Assembly (NCBI GenBank): GCA_016906335.1
Contig: JADEYG010000003.1
Location: 868,001 to 932,000, forward strand
Direction: 5' to 3'
Source of the DNA: Novakomyces olei
Taxonomy: Eukaryota; Ascomycota; Novakomycetes; Novakomycetales; Novakomycetaceae
Length of the DNA: 64,000 bases
In this document: one piece after another, positions 23,583 through 35,261 of the stretch
How positions within the stretch are numbered: the first letter of the stretch is position 1
Layout of the letters: each line of letters opens with the position of its first letter
Notes under the pieces: model-generated
Databases searched by the model: none
What the model was told of the DNA's origin: nothing
What the model saw: the letters and a program-made list of their open reading frames with translations, nothing else
Translations under genes and position numbers: made by a program

Positions 23583-26500
23583 ATGACGGGCACAGGCACT
23601 ACGGCGGACGACCGTCCACACATCCCCAAAGTCCCACAGCGGCCGCACATTCCTGCGCTTGACGGAGACCAGCCACGGGAGATCTCGTCGCCTAAAGTCT
23701 CGCGTCCGCTCGCCTCGAGATCCGCGTTTACTACGGCCGCGCCCGGCCCAATGTTCAGGGTGGGCGCCTCTGCCAACAACAGCAGCTCGAGTCTAAGTAA
23801 CCTTGCTGCCGGCGATGACTCGGCTGACTCGGCCGAGTCTAAGGCTCAAACGGCAACGGCCATTGGCCGTAGCGACAGCCCAACAACTCGGTCGCTTATC
23901 GACAACGCGAGCCTGGCACACGCTCGATGGCTGCTGGACAATATGCAGCAGCAGCAGCAGCAGCAATTGGCCGCCGCGAGACGCTCAGTATCGCCAGAGC
24001 TGCAGAGACCTGCACGTGATCCTCTGCGCCGCTCGCTCGGGAGCCATTTGGCACTCGATCATGCGAATATTCCGGACACTGTGCCGTTTGACGAGTCTGA
24101 GTTTCATCGCGACACGACAACACCGACTCTGTACGACGACGCGCACATTGACGCAGATGGAGAACGGCATTTTCACTCTGCAGGGCACTATTTTGCCTCT
24201 GCCGGAGAGGGCAGTGGCACTGCCCAAAGCTCTGGCAATTCCGTAAACTCTGGCAGTGGCTTAAACTCTGGCAGTGGCCTGCAAAAGTCTCCACTCGGCC
24301 GCAGCCGATCACAGCCGCCTCGCGAAGTCAGAGTGCCGCTCGATTCGAGGTCGGGAGCAGTTCCCCTTGTGCCTGCGGAGAGAGAGTCCGGGATCCCCTT
24401 TGACAGGCGGCAGTATGTAAACTCTGTAAGCTCTCCGCTGCCTCGTAACGCGACCCCGCAAGACTTGTACGACAAGGACCAGCCAAGGGACGATTTAAAC
24501 ACGGGCAGCGGCATTGGTATTAGCAATAGCAATAGCAATAGCAATAGCAATAGCAACAACAAAACTGGCAGCGGTAGTGCCACTGACAAGAGTAGTGGAA
24601 GGGCGCCAGGCAGTAGAGGAGCTCCGCCCGAGTGGTGGGCAGAGCCGACGCTGGAGATTATTGACGGAGTGGCTAAAGGCCGATGGAGGGAGCGGACGGT
24701 GCCGAGTTCGCATATGGGCAATCCTGCAGAGTACAGGCCGACGGGCAACCATGGCGACTTTGCCGGCCTTACGGGTCTTACTATAGGAGACCAGAGACCA
24801 GTGCCACACTATAGCGAGCAGATTGGGGGCAATGAAGAGCTGAGGCCGAAAGGAGTGCTGATTACTCGTGACGGAGAGGGAACTGCCGGTCTCACTTTTG
24901 ACGATGCTTCTGCGCCTTTGAGAACGATTGAAAAGGCAAACTTGCTGCCGCAGATGCAGCCGCTGACTCGGCGGCAGTCTCAGCTGGCGCAGATGCATGT
25001 GGAACAGGATTTACGTAGATTAAAGGACCTGAAAGCAGCAATGATGCGGCGTGAAGGGTTGGGCGGAGACCTGCCTCATTCAGCGTGGAAGGATATGTCG
25101 TCAGTGGCAGTTGAGGATGAGAGAGATTTGGCCTTGATGGAGCACCACGCTGCCTCCTTTGACCAGCTGGACCAGCTTGCTCGTGAGAGGGAGGCTGAAC
25201 TGCTGCGCCAGCTCGGCAGTTCTGGCAGAGGCCAAGCTGGGCTGCCGTTTGATGTAGTCCGTAACCCTAGAGGCAGCAGCAGACTGGACGAGGGGGACGC
25301 AGCAATAACCCCAGAGCAAAATGCTCTTGATATCGAGTCCTCAGAGCTGGCAAAGCAGCACAGGGAAATGGCAGCTAGAGGCCAAGTGCCAGAGCCACAG
25401 GCCGAGTTCAAGCCTCCTCTGGATAAGAACGTGCTTGACCAGTTACTGCTGGCTGGCGATGTGGATGTGCCTTCGCCTACTGTCGCCCATGACGCTCGTG
25501 ACCGTAAAGTCGTCTTTACACCAGACAGCCTGGCTTCTGCCAGCCAAAAGTCTCGTGCGGCAACGACGGGGTTAGAGAGCGCTAGTCCCGTGGCTGCAGG
25601 AGCGTACAAGCCTCCTACCAGTGCAGAGGTCAGCAGTAAACTCGACGAGTCTGCTCGAGGCCAGGCCGATAGTTTAAAGGCAGTAGGCGACAGAGGTGGC
25701 AGGGAGTCTAAGCAGGAAGCTAAGCAGGAGTCTAAACAAGAGTCTAAACAAGAGTCTAAACAAGAGTCTAAACAAGAGTCTAGACAAGAGTCTGAGCAGG
25801 AGGCGGTTGCTAAACCGGCCGAGCACGAAGAGGCCAAATCTGCTACTGCAGAACCTTCCTCCTCTTCTCGCTCATCCGTTCCAAACAACAAGTTTTCGTC
25901 AATAAGAGCAGCTTTTGCCAAGAATTTGGAGTCAAAGTTCAAAGCGGGCATGACTGGTCCACCTCCGTCACTGTCTAAACCTAAACCGGCTCCGTCAGAG
26001 AGTATTAGCAGCACAAACACAGAGGCAGATTCCACCGCTGTTGCCGGACTGAGCGATGTTCGTAAAGGCCGAGCAAGAGGGCCTCACCGTCGAGCTCCTG
26101 CTGGTAATGCTGCTTCTGCTGCTGCTGCTGAAACGAGCCAGCATAAGGGGTTTGATAAGGCTACTTTAGGTGCCTCACCTGTAATTACTTTGGTGGCTTT
26201 TGAGAATGGATCTGTGGTTTCGCATGAGCCAGCAGCGCCCCATAATAACACGCACTCTAAACCCGTACAAGACCAGCGTCAGAGCCCAAGTCAGTCACAG
26301 CCAAGTCACTTGCCTGAGATTAGCCAGGAAAAGCCAGCAGAGACACTTGTAGCGGAAATAGACGCTGGCGAAATGGAGGAAACGGTCCCAGAGGCAGTCG
26401 CTTCCGCAGAAGTTCCTCAAGGCGTTGAAGCTGAAAAGTCCAAAATGGTACATGGAGGCAAGGCTAGTGAGGATGCAAGGACTCTTGTGTCGGAAGTTGA

Positions 26501-26903
26501 TGCTGGTGCAATGGAGGAATCAGTAGAAAAGGCCGAGGAGGCTGCTGAAGTAAAGTCACCCCCTGTTCCTCAACGGCCGTCGAGCCTTGGCTCTGATTCA
26601 AATCCTGAAACTGCTCTCACAGCCGAGAAATCTGTTCGTGAAAAGAGTATCGACGAACGAGTATCTCCCGCAGTTCCGCAGAGGCCTTCAGGCGTAAAAG
26701 AAAAGGAAGAATTGCCGCGAGTTCCACAGCGGCCTTCTTCTTCTTCTTCTTCCTGCCCAATTGTTCCAGCCCGGCCAGTTTCAGAGGCCAAAGAAGAAGG
26801 GGCAAACATACAAGACGATGTGAGCTCTATTCACAAAGCCACAGTATCTCACGAGACCTCAACTGAGCCTCATGAGGCAGCTGGAGAATTGGAGTCTGCG
26901 TAA
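23583..26903 (+). CDS. AIM21-like actin-patch protein, largely disordered
   Basis: A single exon of 1106 residues from the ATG at 23583; an in-frame TTG 34 codons earlier is not a likely start. Most of the protein is disordered, with Q, S/G, N and KQES runs. It starts and ends with proline motifs of the SH3-ligand type: IPKVPQRP near residue 16, and a C-terminal series of PVPQRPSS-like motifs from about 992. The conserved block SSIRAAFAKNLESKFKAG, then PPPSLSKP, then GLSDVRKGRARGPHRRAP at about 780-840 resembles the core of the Aim21/Tda2 actin-assembly complex subunit, which binds Abp1 and limits barbed-end growth at endocytic patches. The assignment rests on that block and the motif layout; the full-length similarity is low by nature. 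Confidence 0.6.
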   Translation: MTGTGTTADDRPHIPKVPQRPHIPALDGDQPREISSPKVSRPLASRSAFTTAAPGPMFRVGASANNSSSSLSNLAAGDDSADSAESKAQTATAIGRSDSPTTRSLIDNASLAHARWLLDNMQQQQQQQLAAARRSVSPELQRPARDPLRRSLGSHLALDHANIPDTVPFDESEFHRDTTTPTLYDDAHIDADGERHFHSAGHYFASAGEGSGTAQSSGNSVNSGSGLNSGSGLQKSPLGRSRSQPPREVRVPLDSRSGAVPLVPAERESGIPFDRRQYVNSVSSPLPRNATPQDLYDKDQPRDDLNTGSGIGISNSNSNSNSNSNNKTGSGSATDKSSGRAPGSRGAPPEWWAEPTLEIIDGVAKGRWRERTVPSSHMGNPAEYRPTGNHGDFAGLTGLTIGDQRPVPHYSEQIGGNEELRPKGVLITRDGEGTAGLTFDDASAPLRTIEKANLLPQMQPLTRRQSQLAQMHVEQDLRRLKDLKAAMMRREGLGGDLPHSAWKDMSSVAVEDERDLALMEHHAASFDQLDQLAREREAELLRQLGSSGRGQAGLPFDVVRNPRGSSRLDEGDAAITPEQNALDIESSELAKQHREMAARGQVPEPQAEFKPPLDKNVLDQLLLAGDVDVPSPTVAHDARDRKVVFTPDSLASASQKSRAATTGLESASPVAAGAYKPPTSAEVSSKLDESARGQADSLKAVGDRGGRESKQEAKQESKQESKQESKQESKQESRQESEQEAVAKPAEHEEAKSATAEPSSSSRSSVPNNKFSSIRAAFAKNLESKFKAGMTGPPPSLSKPKPAPSESISSTNTEADSTAVAGLSDVRKGRARGPHRRAPAGNAASAAAAETSQHKGFDKATLGASPVITLVAFENGSVVSHEPAAPHNNTHSKPVQDQRQSPSQSQPSHLPEISQEKPAETLVAEIDAGEMEETVPEAVASAEVPQGVEAEKSKMVHGGKASEDARTLVSEVDAGAMEESVEKAEEAAEVKSPPVPQRPSSLGSDSNPETALTAEKSVREKSIDERVSPAVPQRPSGVKEKEELPRVPQRPSSSSSSCPIVPARPVSEAKEEGANIQDDVSSIHKATVSHETSTEPHEAAGELESA

Positions 26904-27674
26904 ATTGTTTGGATGCTAGCGCTTACAGTGCTACAAGTCAAGATATCAATAAATAGCAGTGATAAGGGTTCAATCTGCCTTTTAAACAAGTACATTTTGT
27001 CTTTGGAGTAAGGTGCAGCAAAGGGGTCCAAGTGTATAGGAAAGAGGTACGTGAATCGTTTATAGAGGTCTCAAGTGGCCTACTCGTACCGGCGAGAAGG
27101 GAAAAGTGTAGCTTTCCTTCTGCCATACAATAATTCAAACCACATGATGACAACGTATAACTGATTGCAACATTCTCTATGAACTATTCAACTAAATGTT
27201 AGTCGTTCTCATGTTGAAAAATATTCTACGGACTTAGGAGTAGCTGATATTAAATTTCTTTCTATGCTATCTTCATGCCTTGCGAGGTGGGCTCATGCCT
27301 TGCAATGCGAGACAAATTTTATGGTTAGGGTTTATTTGCTTACACCTTGTAAAATCAGCGCAGGATTGGGCGAATCGTTTATTAGAGTTTTTTACTTTTA
27401 GAATTATGATTGAAGTAAATTTTTGATCGTCTATTGTGATATCATTCATCCACGTATATTTTTGCACCCATATCCTATCATTATTTGTTATCGTAGTGTA
27501 TTTTTAACAAAAAACAAATTATTTCATCATTGGCATCGTCATTAGCTTCTCAAAAAAGTAAAAAAATTATAAATATAAAACATAAAAACCAAATATTATG
27601 ATACAAACAAATGAATAGCATCCAAAACTCAAACCAGTAGACAGATGGTATTTTTATTCAGGATCAGATATTCC
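26904..27674. other. Convergent intergenic region
   Basis: No gene was recognised. A TTAGGGTTTA motif lies at 27325-27334, next to two copies of CATGCCTTGC about 20 bp apart. Confidence 0.4.
27325..27334 (+). promoter_or_regulatory. TTAGGGTTTA motif
   Basis: Intergenic motif of the same class, between the convergent AIM21-like and DUF1996 genes, so not obviously a promoter element. Confidence 0.3.
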
Positions 27675-29574
27675 TCAAGCGTGTACGGTAACGTATAAAG
27701 GCGTCGTTGCAGTAACGTATTCCACGTTTTGAGCATTATTAGCAGCTTGACTGGTAACAGCTGAGTCTGCAATAGCTGTAGCCGCAGTAAAAAGAACCAG
27801 TACTTTTGTCGCTACACCATTAATGGTAGAAGCGACCTCTTGGTACGCCCGTGCTGGCGGTATAGTGTAATTTTCGTCCGAAAGCGATAATACTGAAGAA
27901 GTAGTCGGTGATTGATTGAAAGTTGTGGTTTCAGAAGCAGGTTTTGAGGGAGAGTCGGTGGTGCTTGGACTTTCCAAAGTACTGCTAGAAGTCGGCTGAG
28001 TAGGTCCTGGACCTTGAGCCTCACTAGTAACAGACGGCTGACTGGCAGGAGTAGTGTTAACAATGGTTGTTCCAGTGTCGGGAGCAGAATTTGATGCGTC
28101 ACTGGTAGTATGACTAGGGGCAAAGGTAGTAGAAGGGATTTCGGCCGAAGACCTACCAGTCGAGGCACTAGTAGCAGGACTTGTACTTAGATCAGAATCC
28201 CACGGAGCCACTGTAGCATCTTGGGGACCGTCCTGAACGGGATTGTTACCTGGCAGAGCGTCCATTTTGCCAAAAATACGATCATTAGGTCGGGCGGATT
28301 CAGATTCTGTTTGTAAGCCAGGAAAATAACAAAAGTAAGCATTTGTTAAAACATTTGAAACAATTATTTGAAATATATTCAATCAGATCAGATCACAGTT
28401 CGGAATAAAATTTGAAATTGAAGTGCGTTACCTCGGCGGCAGGCATAGGCATCAGCCATGCTTTGTAGCTGTAAGACATCGCAGTCTGTAATGAGACCAG
28501 AATCGCTCGTGCAACGATCTACTGCTTGCTGCAGTACTCCGCTTTGCCACCCATTGATAAAATCAGCATGGCTTCCATAGCCCTGAATTGTTAGTGTCCT
28601 AAGTACAATACAAATGAACAATGGTATTCCTACCGTCGGATCTCCCATTGAGAATATAAACGGCTGATTGCCATGCCACATAGAATCAAAAGGCGAAGTC
28701 TCCCAGATAACTTCATAAAATAGAGAAATTAACCGTTTTGGATGAGACTGAGGGCAAACACCGGCTCCTGGCCCCGTGGGATAAGCAACGTGAGACTTGT
28801 GATCTTCAGAATCAACATTTACCCCGTCCCAGCACGATGGAAAATAGATTTGCTGCCGAACACCATTCGTACAAGTCACATTGGGCAGACCGTGTGTTTC
28901 TGGAAGCATAGAGTTTGTTGCATAATCCAGGCAACTATTTCGTTAGAGACTGATCAATAATAACGGTATTTGAAAGAAAGCCCTGAATTGGATCAAAACG
29001 CGAATAATTCAAAAAGTAATACAATAAATAGTTAATAGATGAGTCAATTGGCAAAGTAAAATCCAAAAGCCAATTTGAAGATTCCTATGATAAAGGAAGA
29101 AATGATTTCTTACTGAAAAGTAATAAAACTGCTCTCGAGGCTATTGTCATAAGATCTCTTCATCGGATTCCCCGCTAGCATTCGGAAATTGTCCGGGAAC
29201 GCAAGCACCGGTTCCCCGTCATTGTGCCTCTGTAGGTAATAAATAACGAAGCCGCCTGTTTGCGCAACCGATGTAAAAGAAGAGTCTGTTCTGTCATGAT
29301 AATATAAAGAAGGTACCCAGTAAAGACTGTGGTCTTGTACGGCTTGGCATGAAGTGCATTTAGAATTGACGAGCGACTCGTGTGTCACTGTATAGTCTGC
29401 GGCAGAAGACCCTACAAAGACGTGCATGTGCGGAGCGATCTGACCTGGAAATACGAGAGGATCCGCTCGTTCGTACATTACATTTCCGGGACAATTCATA
29501 CGGAAGAACGCTGCCGATGGAAGGGCTGTCAAAATAGCCAGCAGGACGGACGGTAGCAGTGACCTGAACAACAT
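27675..29574 (-). CDS. Secreted DUF1996-domain protein with Ser/Thr-rich tail
   Basis: Four exons (29574-29114, 28934-28634, 28582-28432, 28306-27675) make 514 residues. A signal peptide covers about 1-22 (LLPSVLLAILTALPSAAFF). The DUF1996 domain follows: FFRMNCPG, DPLVFPGQIAPHMHVFVGSS, SLYWVPSLYYHD, then TFHCLDYATNS across the first join, IYFPSCWDGVNVDSEDHKSHVAYP, HPKRLISLFYEVIW, and YGSHADFINGWQ after the second join. DUF1996 proteins are fungal secreted proteins of unknown biochemical role, some with glycan-binding modules. From about residue 320 the protein is Ser/Thr/Pro-rich, presumably O-mannosylated. The final 50 residues are hydrophobic in part but do not form a clear GPI signal. The joins restore family motifs exactly. 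Confidence 0.88.
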
Positions 29575-30488
29575 ATTGTCTAGTTGCTTTGCCCTTTTCT
29601 TGCTTGCCTCTCTCGCCTTTCCCTTTTTTCGCTTTAGCGGTTGGAAAAAGTTCAAGATTGAAGGTTCTGGCTGGCACTTTAAAATATTTCAACAGCAAGA
29701 AGGCTGACACATTGTCGCATTGTCGCACGGTGGCTAGCACGACGTGACTCATTAGGCTTTGGCCGCGTATTTCATCAATCATTCGCGTCGCTTTGTCACG
29801 AAGAGGTTGGATATACCCAAAACGGTAATTCTATAAGCAATACGTGGGCTGGCGATTTTACTTGCATTTAAGACGCGTCGGTTTATTGAGTCCAAACCTA
29901 GTCTTGCATATTACATTGCTTAAATCTATTATATGTATAGGTCTGTATTTAGACACGAGTACTAATAAAGAAAAAGGCGCTGCGACATTTTCTCAGGCAA
30001 CGTGCTTAAGTTTAATAGGATAGAATCTATTTAGCTATATGGAAGTAAAATCTGCACTGAAGATGACGACCAAGACATTATAAAGTGCAATGCATGAGCT
30101 GAAATTCTTTCGTCGATACTGTAAATGCTTACACAATTTTGGTACAGATATGTACAAGAAATATTTAAATTCGTTGCCAAAGCTCTTTTCCGATACAACG
30201 AGATGTTGCATAGAATACTTTTGCCTATTTTCAAACCAAGAAGACAATTTTTAAGAATTTTTAAGGGTTTTTGAAGGATCCAGACGCTGTCAGGTCTCAT
30301 GAGAGACCGTAAAGTTCCATAGTTGCAACAACCCTTGGGCGGAAGCAATTTTTAATATCCTGATTGTTTGAACGACACGCCGAATGGGGTAAGATAACCG
30401 CCTGAAGATAAAGAGCCACCAAACCCAGGATAGCCGATCGCCGGTATCAAAAGTACAAAAGCAGGGAGGAATTAAAAGTATCAATATT
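29575..30488. other. Intergenic region
   Basis: Promoter of the DUF1996 gene and 3' flank of TFIIB. No further gene was recognised. Confidence 0.4.
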
Positions 30489-31632
30489 CTAAGGCCGTGG
30501 TAAAACTGCATCTGGGTCGAGCCCGTCTTTCACGACAGCAGGCGAAATGAGCGACTCTCGGCTTTGGTATAATATCTTATAGCTCGTCCGAATAGTACTG
30601 TCGCTTACTCCAGCAACCTCGCTAATCTCCTTGGGCGTTTTACCCTGGCCTTGCAGGTAACTGGCCATATACAAAACGCTAGCTGCTATAGAAAGAGGCG
30701 AACGGCCGGCCAAAGTGCCTTGTTCAGAGGCTCGTGAGGCCAGCAATGTTGCTGCAGATTGGACATGAGCCGGCAGCAATAACCGATTGCAAAACCGTAC
30801 CATTAAATCTTCCGGGCTTGTTGATGTTGAGGCCGAATAGTCCTGAGCCGATAGCCCGGGAACACCCTTTTGCATATGCAAAGCTCCGCCTTCCGCCAAC
30901 ATACGCTCTAATGTTTTATACACCCGACCGATTACCTTGATTGGAACTTGTGTCAGGTTACAAATCTCCCGGAACGTCCGCGGCACTCTCGCTTGTCGGC
31001 AGGCTGTGTAAATGCAGGCGGCTATAATAGAGTCCTGCGGTTTACCTCGCAAGGCTTTATTATCATCCACCCTTTTATATAATTGTTTGGCTATATCTGC
31101 AATGACACGAGGCAGTGCAATAGCCTCACACATAGCACCAATCTCCTTATAGGCAGACAGCAAATTCCTCTCACCTTTAACAGCAGAAGCCTTGTTTTGA
31201 GCTTTAACCAGTCCAAAATTAGTGCTGCCTCCGCCCCGAGTAGAGATATTTGTATCCAACTGTGCCCCATTCAGCAGCGGGTTGCTGCTCGCTCCTACAC
31301 GACTCGGGTCATCGCCTCCTTCGTCGTTTGAAAATGTGCGCCATTCTGATCGTGTGTCCACGATACGATCTCCAAGAACAAGCCTAAATTTTCGGATAAA
31401 AAGAAAAAAGGTATTAGCCGTATGTTCTATTATACTATAGAAAACAACGGTCAAGAACATACCCGCAAGAAGCGCAAATAGTGTCACCGGCCGAGAACTC
31501 TTCCACAAGGTTCGGCGGATCCTCGCGGCAGTCTGGACATATTAAATGAACGGCCAGATTAGGACCAGCGCGCCCGCCCGCAACTGAGCTTGGGGGCATC
31601 GCGGCTGCCTGTGCTTGCTGTGCCGAGAGCAT
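30489..31632 (-). CDS. SUA7: General transcription factor TFIIB
   Basis: RNA polymerase II initiation factor that bridges TBP-DNA and polymerase. Two exons, 31632-31463 and 31383-30489, give 354 residues. The zinc ribbon has CPDC (residues about 32-35) and CASC (about 53-56), the latter ending at the intron, then GLVLGDRIVDTRSEWRTF, the B-reader. Two cyclin folds follow: CEAIALPRVIADIAKQLYKRVDD with SIIAACIYTACRQARVPRTFREIC in the first, then LASRASEQGTLAGRSPLSIAASVLY and KEISEVAGVSDSTIRTSYKIL in the second. The 79-nt intron lies in the zinc ribbon. The start precedes an Ala/Gln-rich stretch. The baker's yeast protein has 345 residues. Confidence 0.95.
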
Positions 31633-32544
31633 TTTGTACCAGAAAGAGAGAAGGAAGACAACCACTTGTACAGTTAGTCGGCAATGTTCTTGGGCGAAAA
31701 AATCAAAAGAGAAAAAGCTGGTCCTTTGAGAAATGTTGGCTTGAGATAATACCTTATCAGTGCCGGGTGGCGCAAGAAGTGTAAGACTGCTGCTGGCTTT
31801 GAAGCAACTCTCACACTCTTTTGACACTGAAGCGGCGGGAGTCTTTTGATCCTTGTCTGATCTGTTTGTCGAGAATGAATTTATCATACACAGAAAACCC
31901 TTACTAACTTTGCTTACGTGGTATGTACACGTATGTAATATTATTTCTATGGAAAAAAAACAAGAAATGATTATATTGACAATGCTTAATAATATTCGGC
32001 GCAGATTCCAAGCAATCCCGACGATCACGTGAAATGAACTTTAAACTGACACTCGTGAATGAAATTATTCCGAAATAGGACTGACAAGATCATAGAACGA
32101 AATGCGGTCGCAGAAATTTGTTTCAAACTAGAACGTTATCAAACTAGGACGTTATCTATTAGACTACTCTGGTGATGGCACCATAGGTAAATGTCTCAAT
32201 GCGCATCATATACGGCATATCCGTCCTAAGTTGACGCAATTTCAGGTCCAATGCTTACAATGTTTGTAATTCTGACAGCCATGACAAGGCTCCAGCCTCA
32301 AGCTGTCTTAAACAGTGTCCCTGCAATAAGAAGTTGCGTTCAAAAAAAGCTCTACAAATTTACCACGCCAGCCTCAAAATGTAAAGGGCTAAAAAAATGG
32401 TAATTCCAATAATTAAATATTGCACAGAAACGATTAACTTTTTAAAAATAATAAATATCCTTCTTGCATAAAAAGGTTAAAATTCAAACAAGGAACCTTT
32501 TTCTTTTAGTCTTTCCTCGCTTTTGCGAATATCGCGAACAAAAT
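31633..32544. other. Intergenic region upstream of TFIIB
   Basis: Between two minus-strand genes. Open frames extending the TFIIB exon upstream show no conservation. No RNA was recognised. Confidence 0.4.
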
Positions 32545-34208
32545 TTAGTCCTTTCCAGTGGCAACTTGTACTGTAGACTCCACCTTGTCAGCCTCAGAAG
32601 AAGTATCACCCTCTGTCTCAGCTTTCGCCATACTGTCCTTGATGAGCCAAGAAGAAGCAGTCGCAAACGGGGCAGATGCGTAAAATACCGCAACACTGAC
32701 AATCAACTGCGTAAGCAGAGTGCTAGAGTGGGCAGCACCCACACCGTAAGAAATAGCACTGCCAAAGGATTCGCATGAGCGCAAGATACCGGTGGTAATA
32801 GCAAGGAATTTTATGTTTACGTTATATTGGCCCAGGATCCAGTAAGTCCATGTATTTGCCGCCTCATAAGGAATACTGTAAATGTTTAATAACAGATAAG
32901 GATAAACAAATTGGTGAAAATCGATTCATATAAACAGTAAAATATAAAAATCAGAATTGACAACAAAATTAAATATCAAAATCCAAACTTACCGCCAAAC
33001 AAGGTAGGATGCGGCTCCGAGACTATACAGATTGCCCGAAGTATAATCAATATTAGGCTGAATACGGTCGAAGTGAACCTGTACAGCCAATGCAAGAATC
33101 CACGCAACAGTATACCCCACAAAAAGTATGATCCAAGAGGTTTTAGCCCGGACATTAAGTCGAATCCATTTCTGATCCAAGAAATAGCCAAATAGCACGT
33201 CTGTCAACAGGCCTATAACACCAGTTAAGAAAGCGGTAAGAGCACGAGCACGAACTGTGAAAAACGTGGATAAGAACACGCCATTATAAGTCTGGGCCCA
33301 TTGGTTTGTGATGAAAATAGGTAGAAGAAGAGCAATTTCCTTTCGCTTGACGGTCCTCCAAATTTCCTTGAACCCTTCTCTGAGAGCAGTCGTTTCCCAT
33401 ACGGGCTTAGTGCCGTCATTGCGAATCAAATTCTTGGGCGTAGCAAGAAGCAGAGCCAAAGGCAAACCAGCGCATTCAATTCCGATCAGGACAAGGTAAG
33501 TGTTTGGAGAAATGGCACCGACAGCATCACGCGAATAATTCATTCCGAGTTGGATAGCGCTACCAACAATGGTACCAGTCTTGTTAAGACCTAACCAAAC
33601 TCCAACTGTCACGTTTAGAAAATCCAGAATATTATAAATAAACAAATAAAAACGAAAACCTACTCAATAAACCACGACGATGATATTCGGGGTATCCCAC
33701 ACCAACAGCGGCCTCTCCAGTCCAAAGGGCAGCGGCAGAAAAACCACAGCAGACAGCACCGAAAATCATAAACCATTGTGTGCCAAAAACGCTGTTGCAG
33801 TACAATGCGGCAGAGTAAGGAGCAAATCCGAGAGTGCCAAACACGATCACCCACCGCATGCCGTACCGGTTTCCCAGGATACCAAATATTGGAGCAGTGA
33901 AAACCATAATGCTATTCTGGGTTAGTTTGGTTTGCTTGATTTGATTAAACTTGGTTTATTACACAAAAGTGACGGCGTTTGCTGTGTTTACGACATAAGG
34001 CTCTGCCTGGCCACCAGCACCCAAATCTTTTCCAATTAGTCAATGTGTAGATTTAATTCGAAATTTAATTACTGTTCATGGCGTTCCAAATTCCTGGTTG
34101 AGTGAAGCTGATAAGACCGAGCAGAATAGCATTGAAGGGAGTGCTGCGATAGAGCCTGTACCATCTCTTATGCTGAAGCTTTTCATAGCTCCAGCCTGGG
34201 AGCCCCAT
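32545..34208 (-). CDS. UNC93-like major facilitator transporter
   Basis: Multi-spanning membrane protein of the UNC93-like MFS branch (related to uncharacterised fission-yeast UNC93-like proteins). Five exons: 34208-34073, 34026-33965, 33916-33664, 33605-32993 and 32875-32545, giving 464 residues from Met of MGLPGW. Joined segments are diagnostic: RLYRSTPFNAILLGLISF, then IWNAMNNLGAGGQ across the first join, APIFGILGNRYGMRW, and GEAAVGVGYPEYHRRG. The last part has TNQWAQTYNGVFLSTFF and IPYEAANTWTYWILGQYN over the last join. The frame RYQYKQIK continues upstream of this Met, so a further 5' exon is likely within 34210-34450; it could not be placed. The substrate is unknown. The C-terminal tail is acidic and cytosolic. 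Confidence 0.83.
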
Positions 34209-34957
34209 CTTGATCTGCTTGTATTGATAACGAGAATCTTAAAATTTTTGGCCAGAGTGATTCCAAGGTCTCTGTCTCTGATGCTGCAAGAATTCAATTC
34301 GACAGCATTCAACAGATTTGCAAATTTACAGCCAGGTGATCGACCAGGCCTTTTAAGCAACGGCCGAGATAGCTGCATATTCAGCTTTTTAGACCTAACG
34401 CGAGAGCACACCATCGTCGGCAATTAGCCAATGAAGTCTAGAACACAAACTGACAACTCGGCAAGAGGCAAACCTGCTTTGCTAGCGAACCCTCTGCTTC
34501 AATATTATTCCCGTATTCGGCTAGAAAGTCAGGTCTATATCCCGCACAAGCATCCCACGTAAAGATATATTCGTAAAAGCAATAGCAGTATTCTCCAAAA
34601 CTAATATAATATGGCGCAATATTAGTTGCTTTACCAGGAACGAATAAGTTCTCGCTTGGTGAGGATTGTTGAATCGCGTAAGCTCCAATTCTCGTCAACG
34701 CTCAAATAAAAAATAAATGGGCTTTTCGAAATCTAGATTTGTTGGGATAGAAAATTCACGGATGGGCCTTCGTGTCCGTATAGTCTCTTTGGCGCTGATA
34801 GTAATGTAATTATCATTGACTTGCGCATTACATAAAACTTTGAAAATGGTGCACATTTATTGCTTATTAGACAAAGATTTCTCTTCGATAGTGCGCGCGT
34901 TATACTACGTATCAGGGTTTGCTGGGCTCAAAGAGTGAAAGGGTTAGGGTTAATAAT
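34209..34957. other. 5' region of UNC93-like gene, exon not placed
   Basis: Probably carries the first coding exon and promoter of the UNC93-like gene. An 86-codon frame without ATG on the minus strand at 34438-34698 showed no recognisable family. Confidence 0.35.
34941..34953 (+). promoter_or_regulatory. Telomere-like GGGTTAGGGTTAA motif
   Basis: Two TTAGGG-type units immediately before the candidate small gene at 34958, and upstream of the divergent UNC93-like gene. Possible binding site of a Tbf1/Teb1-like Myb factor. Confidence 0.4.
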
Positions 34958-35204
34958 ATGGCGGTTATTGCAGAATCGGTGTACAGGTAGGTTTACAAGG
35001 CGACATTTCGCATAGCTGTCACGATATGTAGAGCATAATAGCGCCACTGTTTACGGGCCTTTTGAATACAGAGCAGGTAGGATATCAGCAATTGGAAGTT
35101 TGAAAGCTCTGCAAGGACTGCGCAAGTCTATTATGCTTGCTTTTGCGGCATCTCTATTTATTATATGTATTGTCCCGAGACAGCTTAATAGCTCTTTGTA
35201 TTAA
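34958..35204 (+). CDS. Candidate small tail-anchored membrane protein (spliced)
   Basis: Candidate two-exon gene. Exon 1 is 34958-34986 (GTAGGT donor) and exon 2 is 35072-35204 (TACAG acceptor), joining in frame to about 53 residues. The product starts MAVIAESVYRAGRISAIGSL, is basic in the middle, and ends with one hydrophobic helix (IMLAFAASLFIICIV) and a short polar tail. This architecture resembles small mitochondrial or ER single-span subunits, but no family was recognised. Support is the open frame on both sides of plausible splice sites and a gene-sized gap; against it, the branch point is weak and the leader would be very short. It is convergent with the RidA gene. Confidence 0.33.
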
Positions 35205-35261
35205 AGGAAAGGCAAAGCAGAACAGCGTAGCATATGTATTTTTATTACGCTGATGAAGCTG

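Noticed and set aside
25076-26035. 319-codon minus-strand frame opposite the AIM21-like gene
   Set aside because: It is a Ser/Leu-rich mirror of a repetitive GC-rich coding region; no family features or start context.
31435-32028. 197-codon frame extending TFIIB upstream
   Set aside because: The conserved TFIIB protein starts at 31632; the upstream part is not conserved and the frame ends by reading through the real intron.
34438-34698. 86-codon minus-strand frame upstream of the UNC93-like gene
   Set aside because: It has no ATG and no recognisable motif, and it does not splice in frame to the UNC93-like exon in any way I could support.
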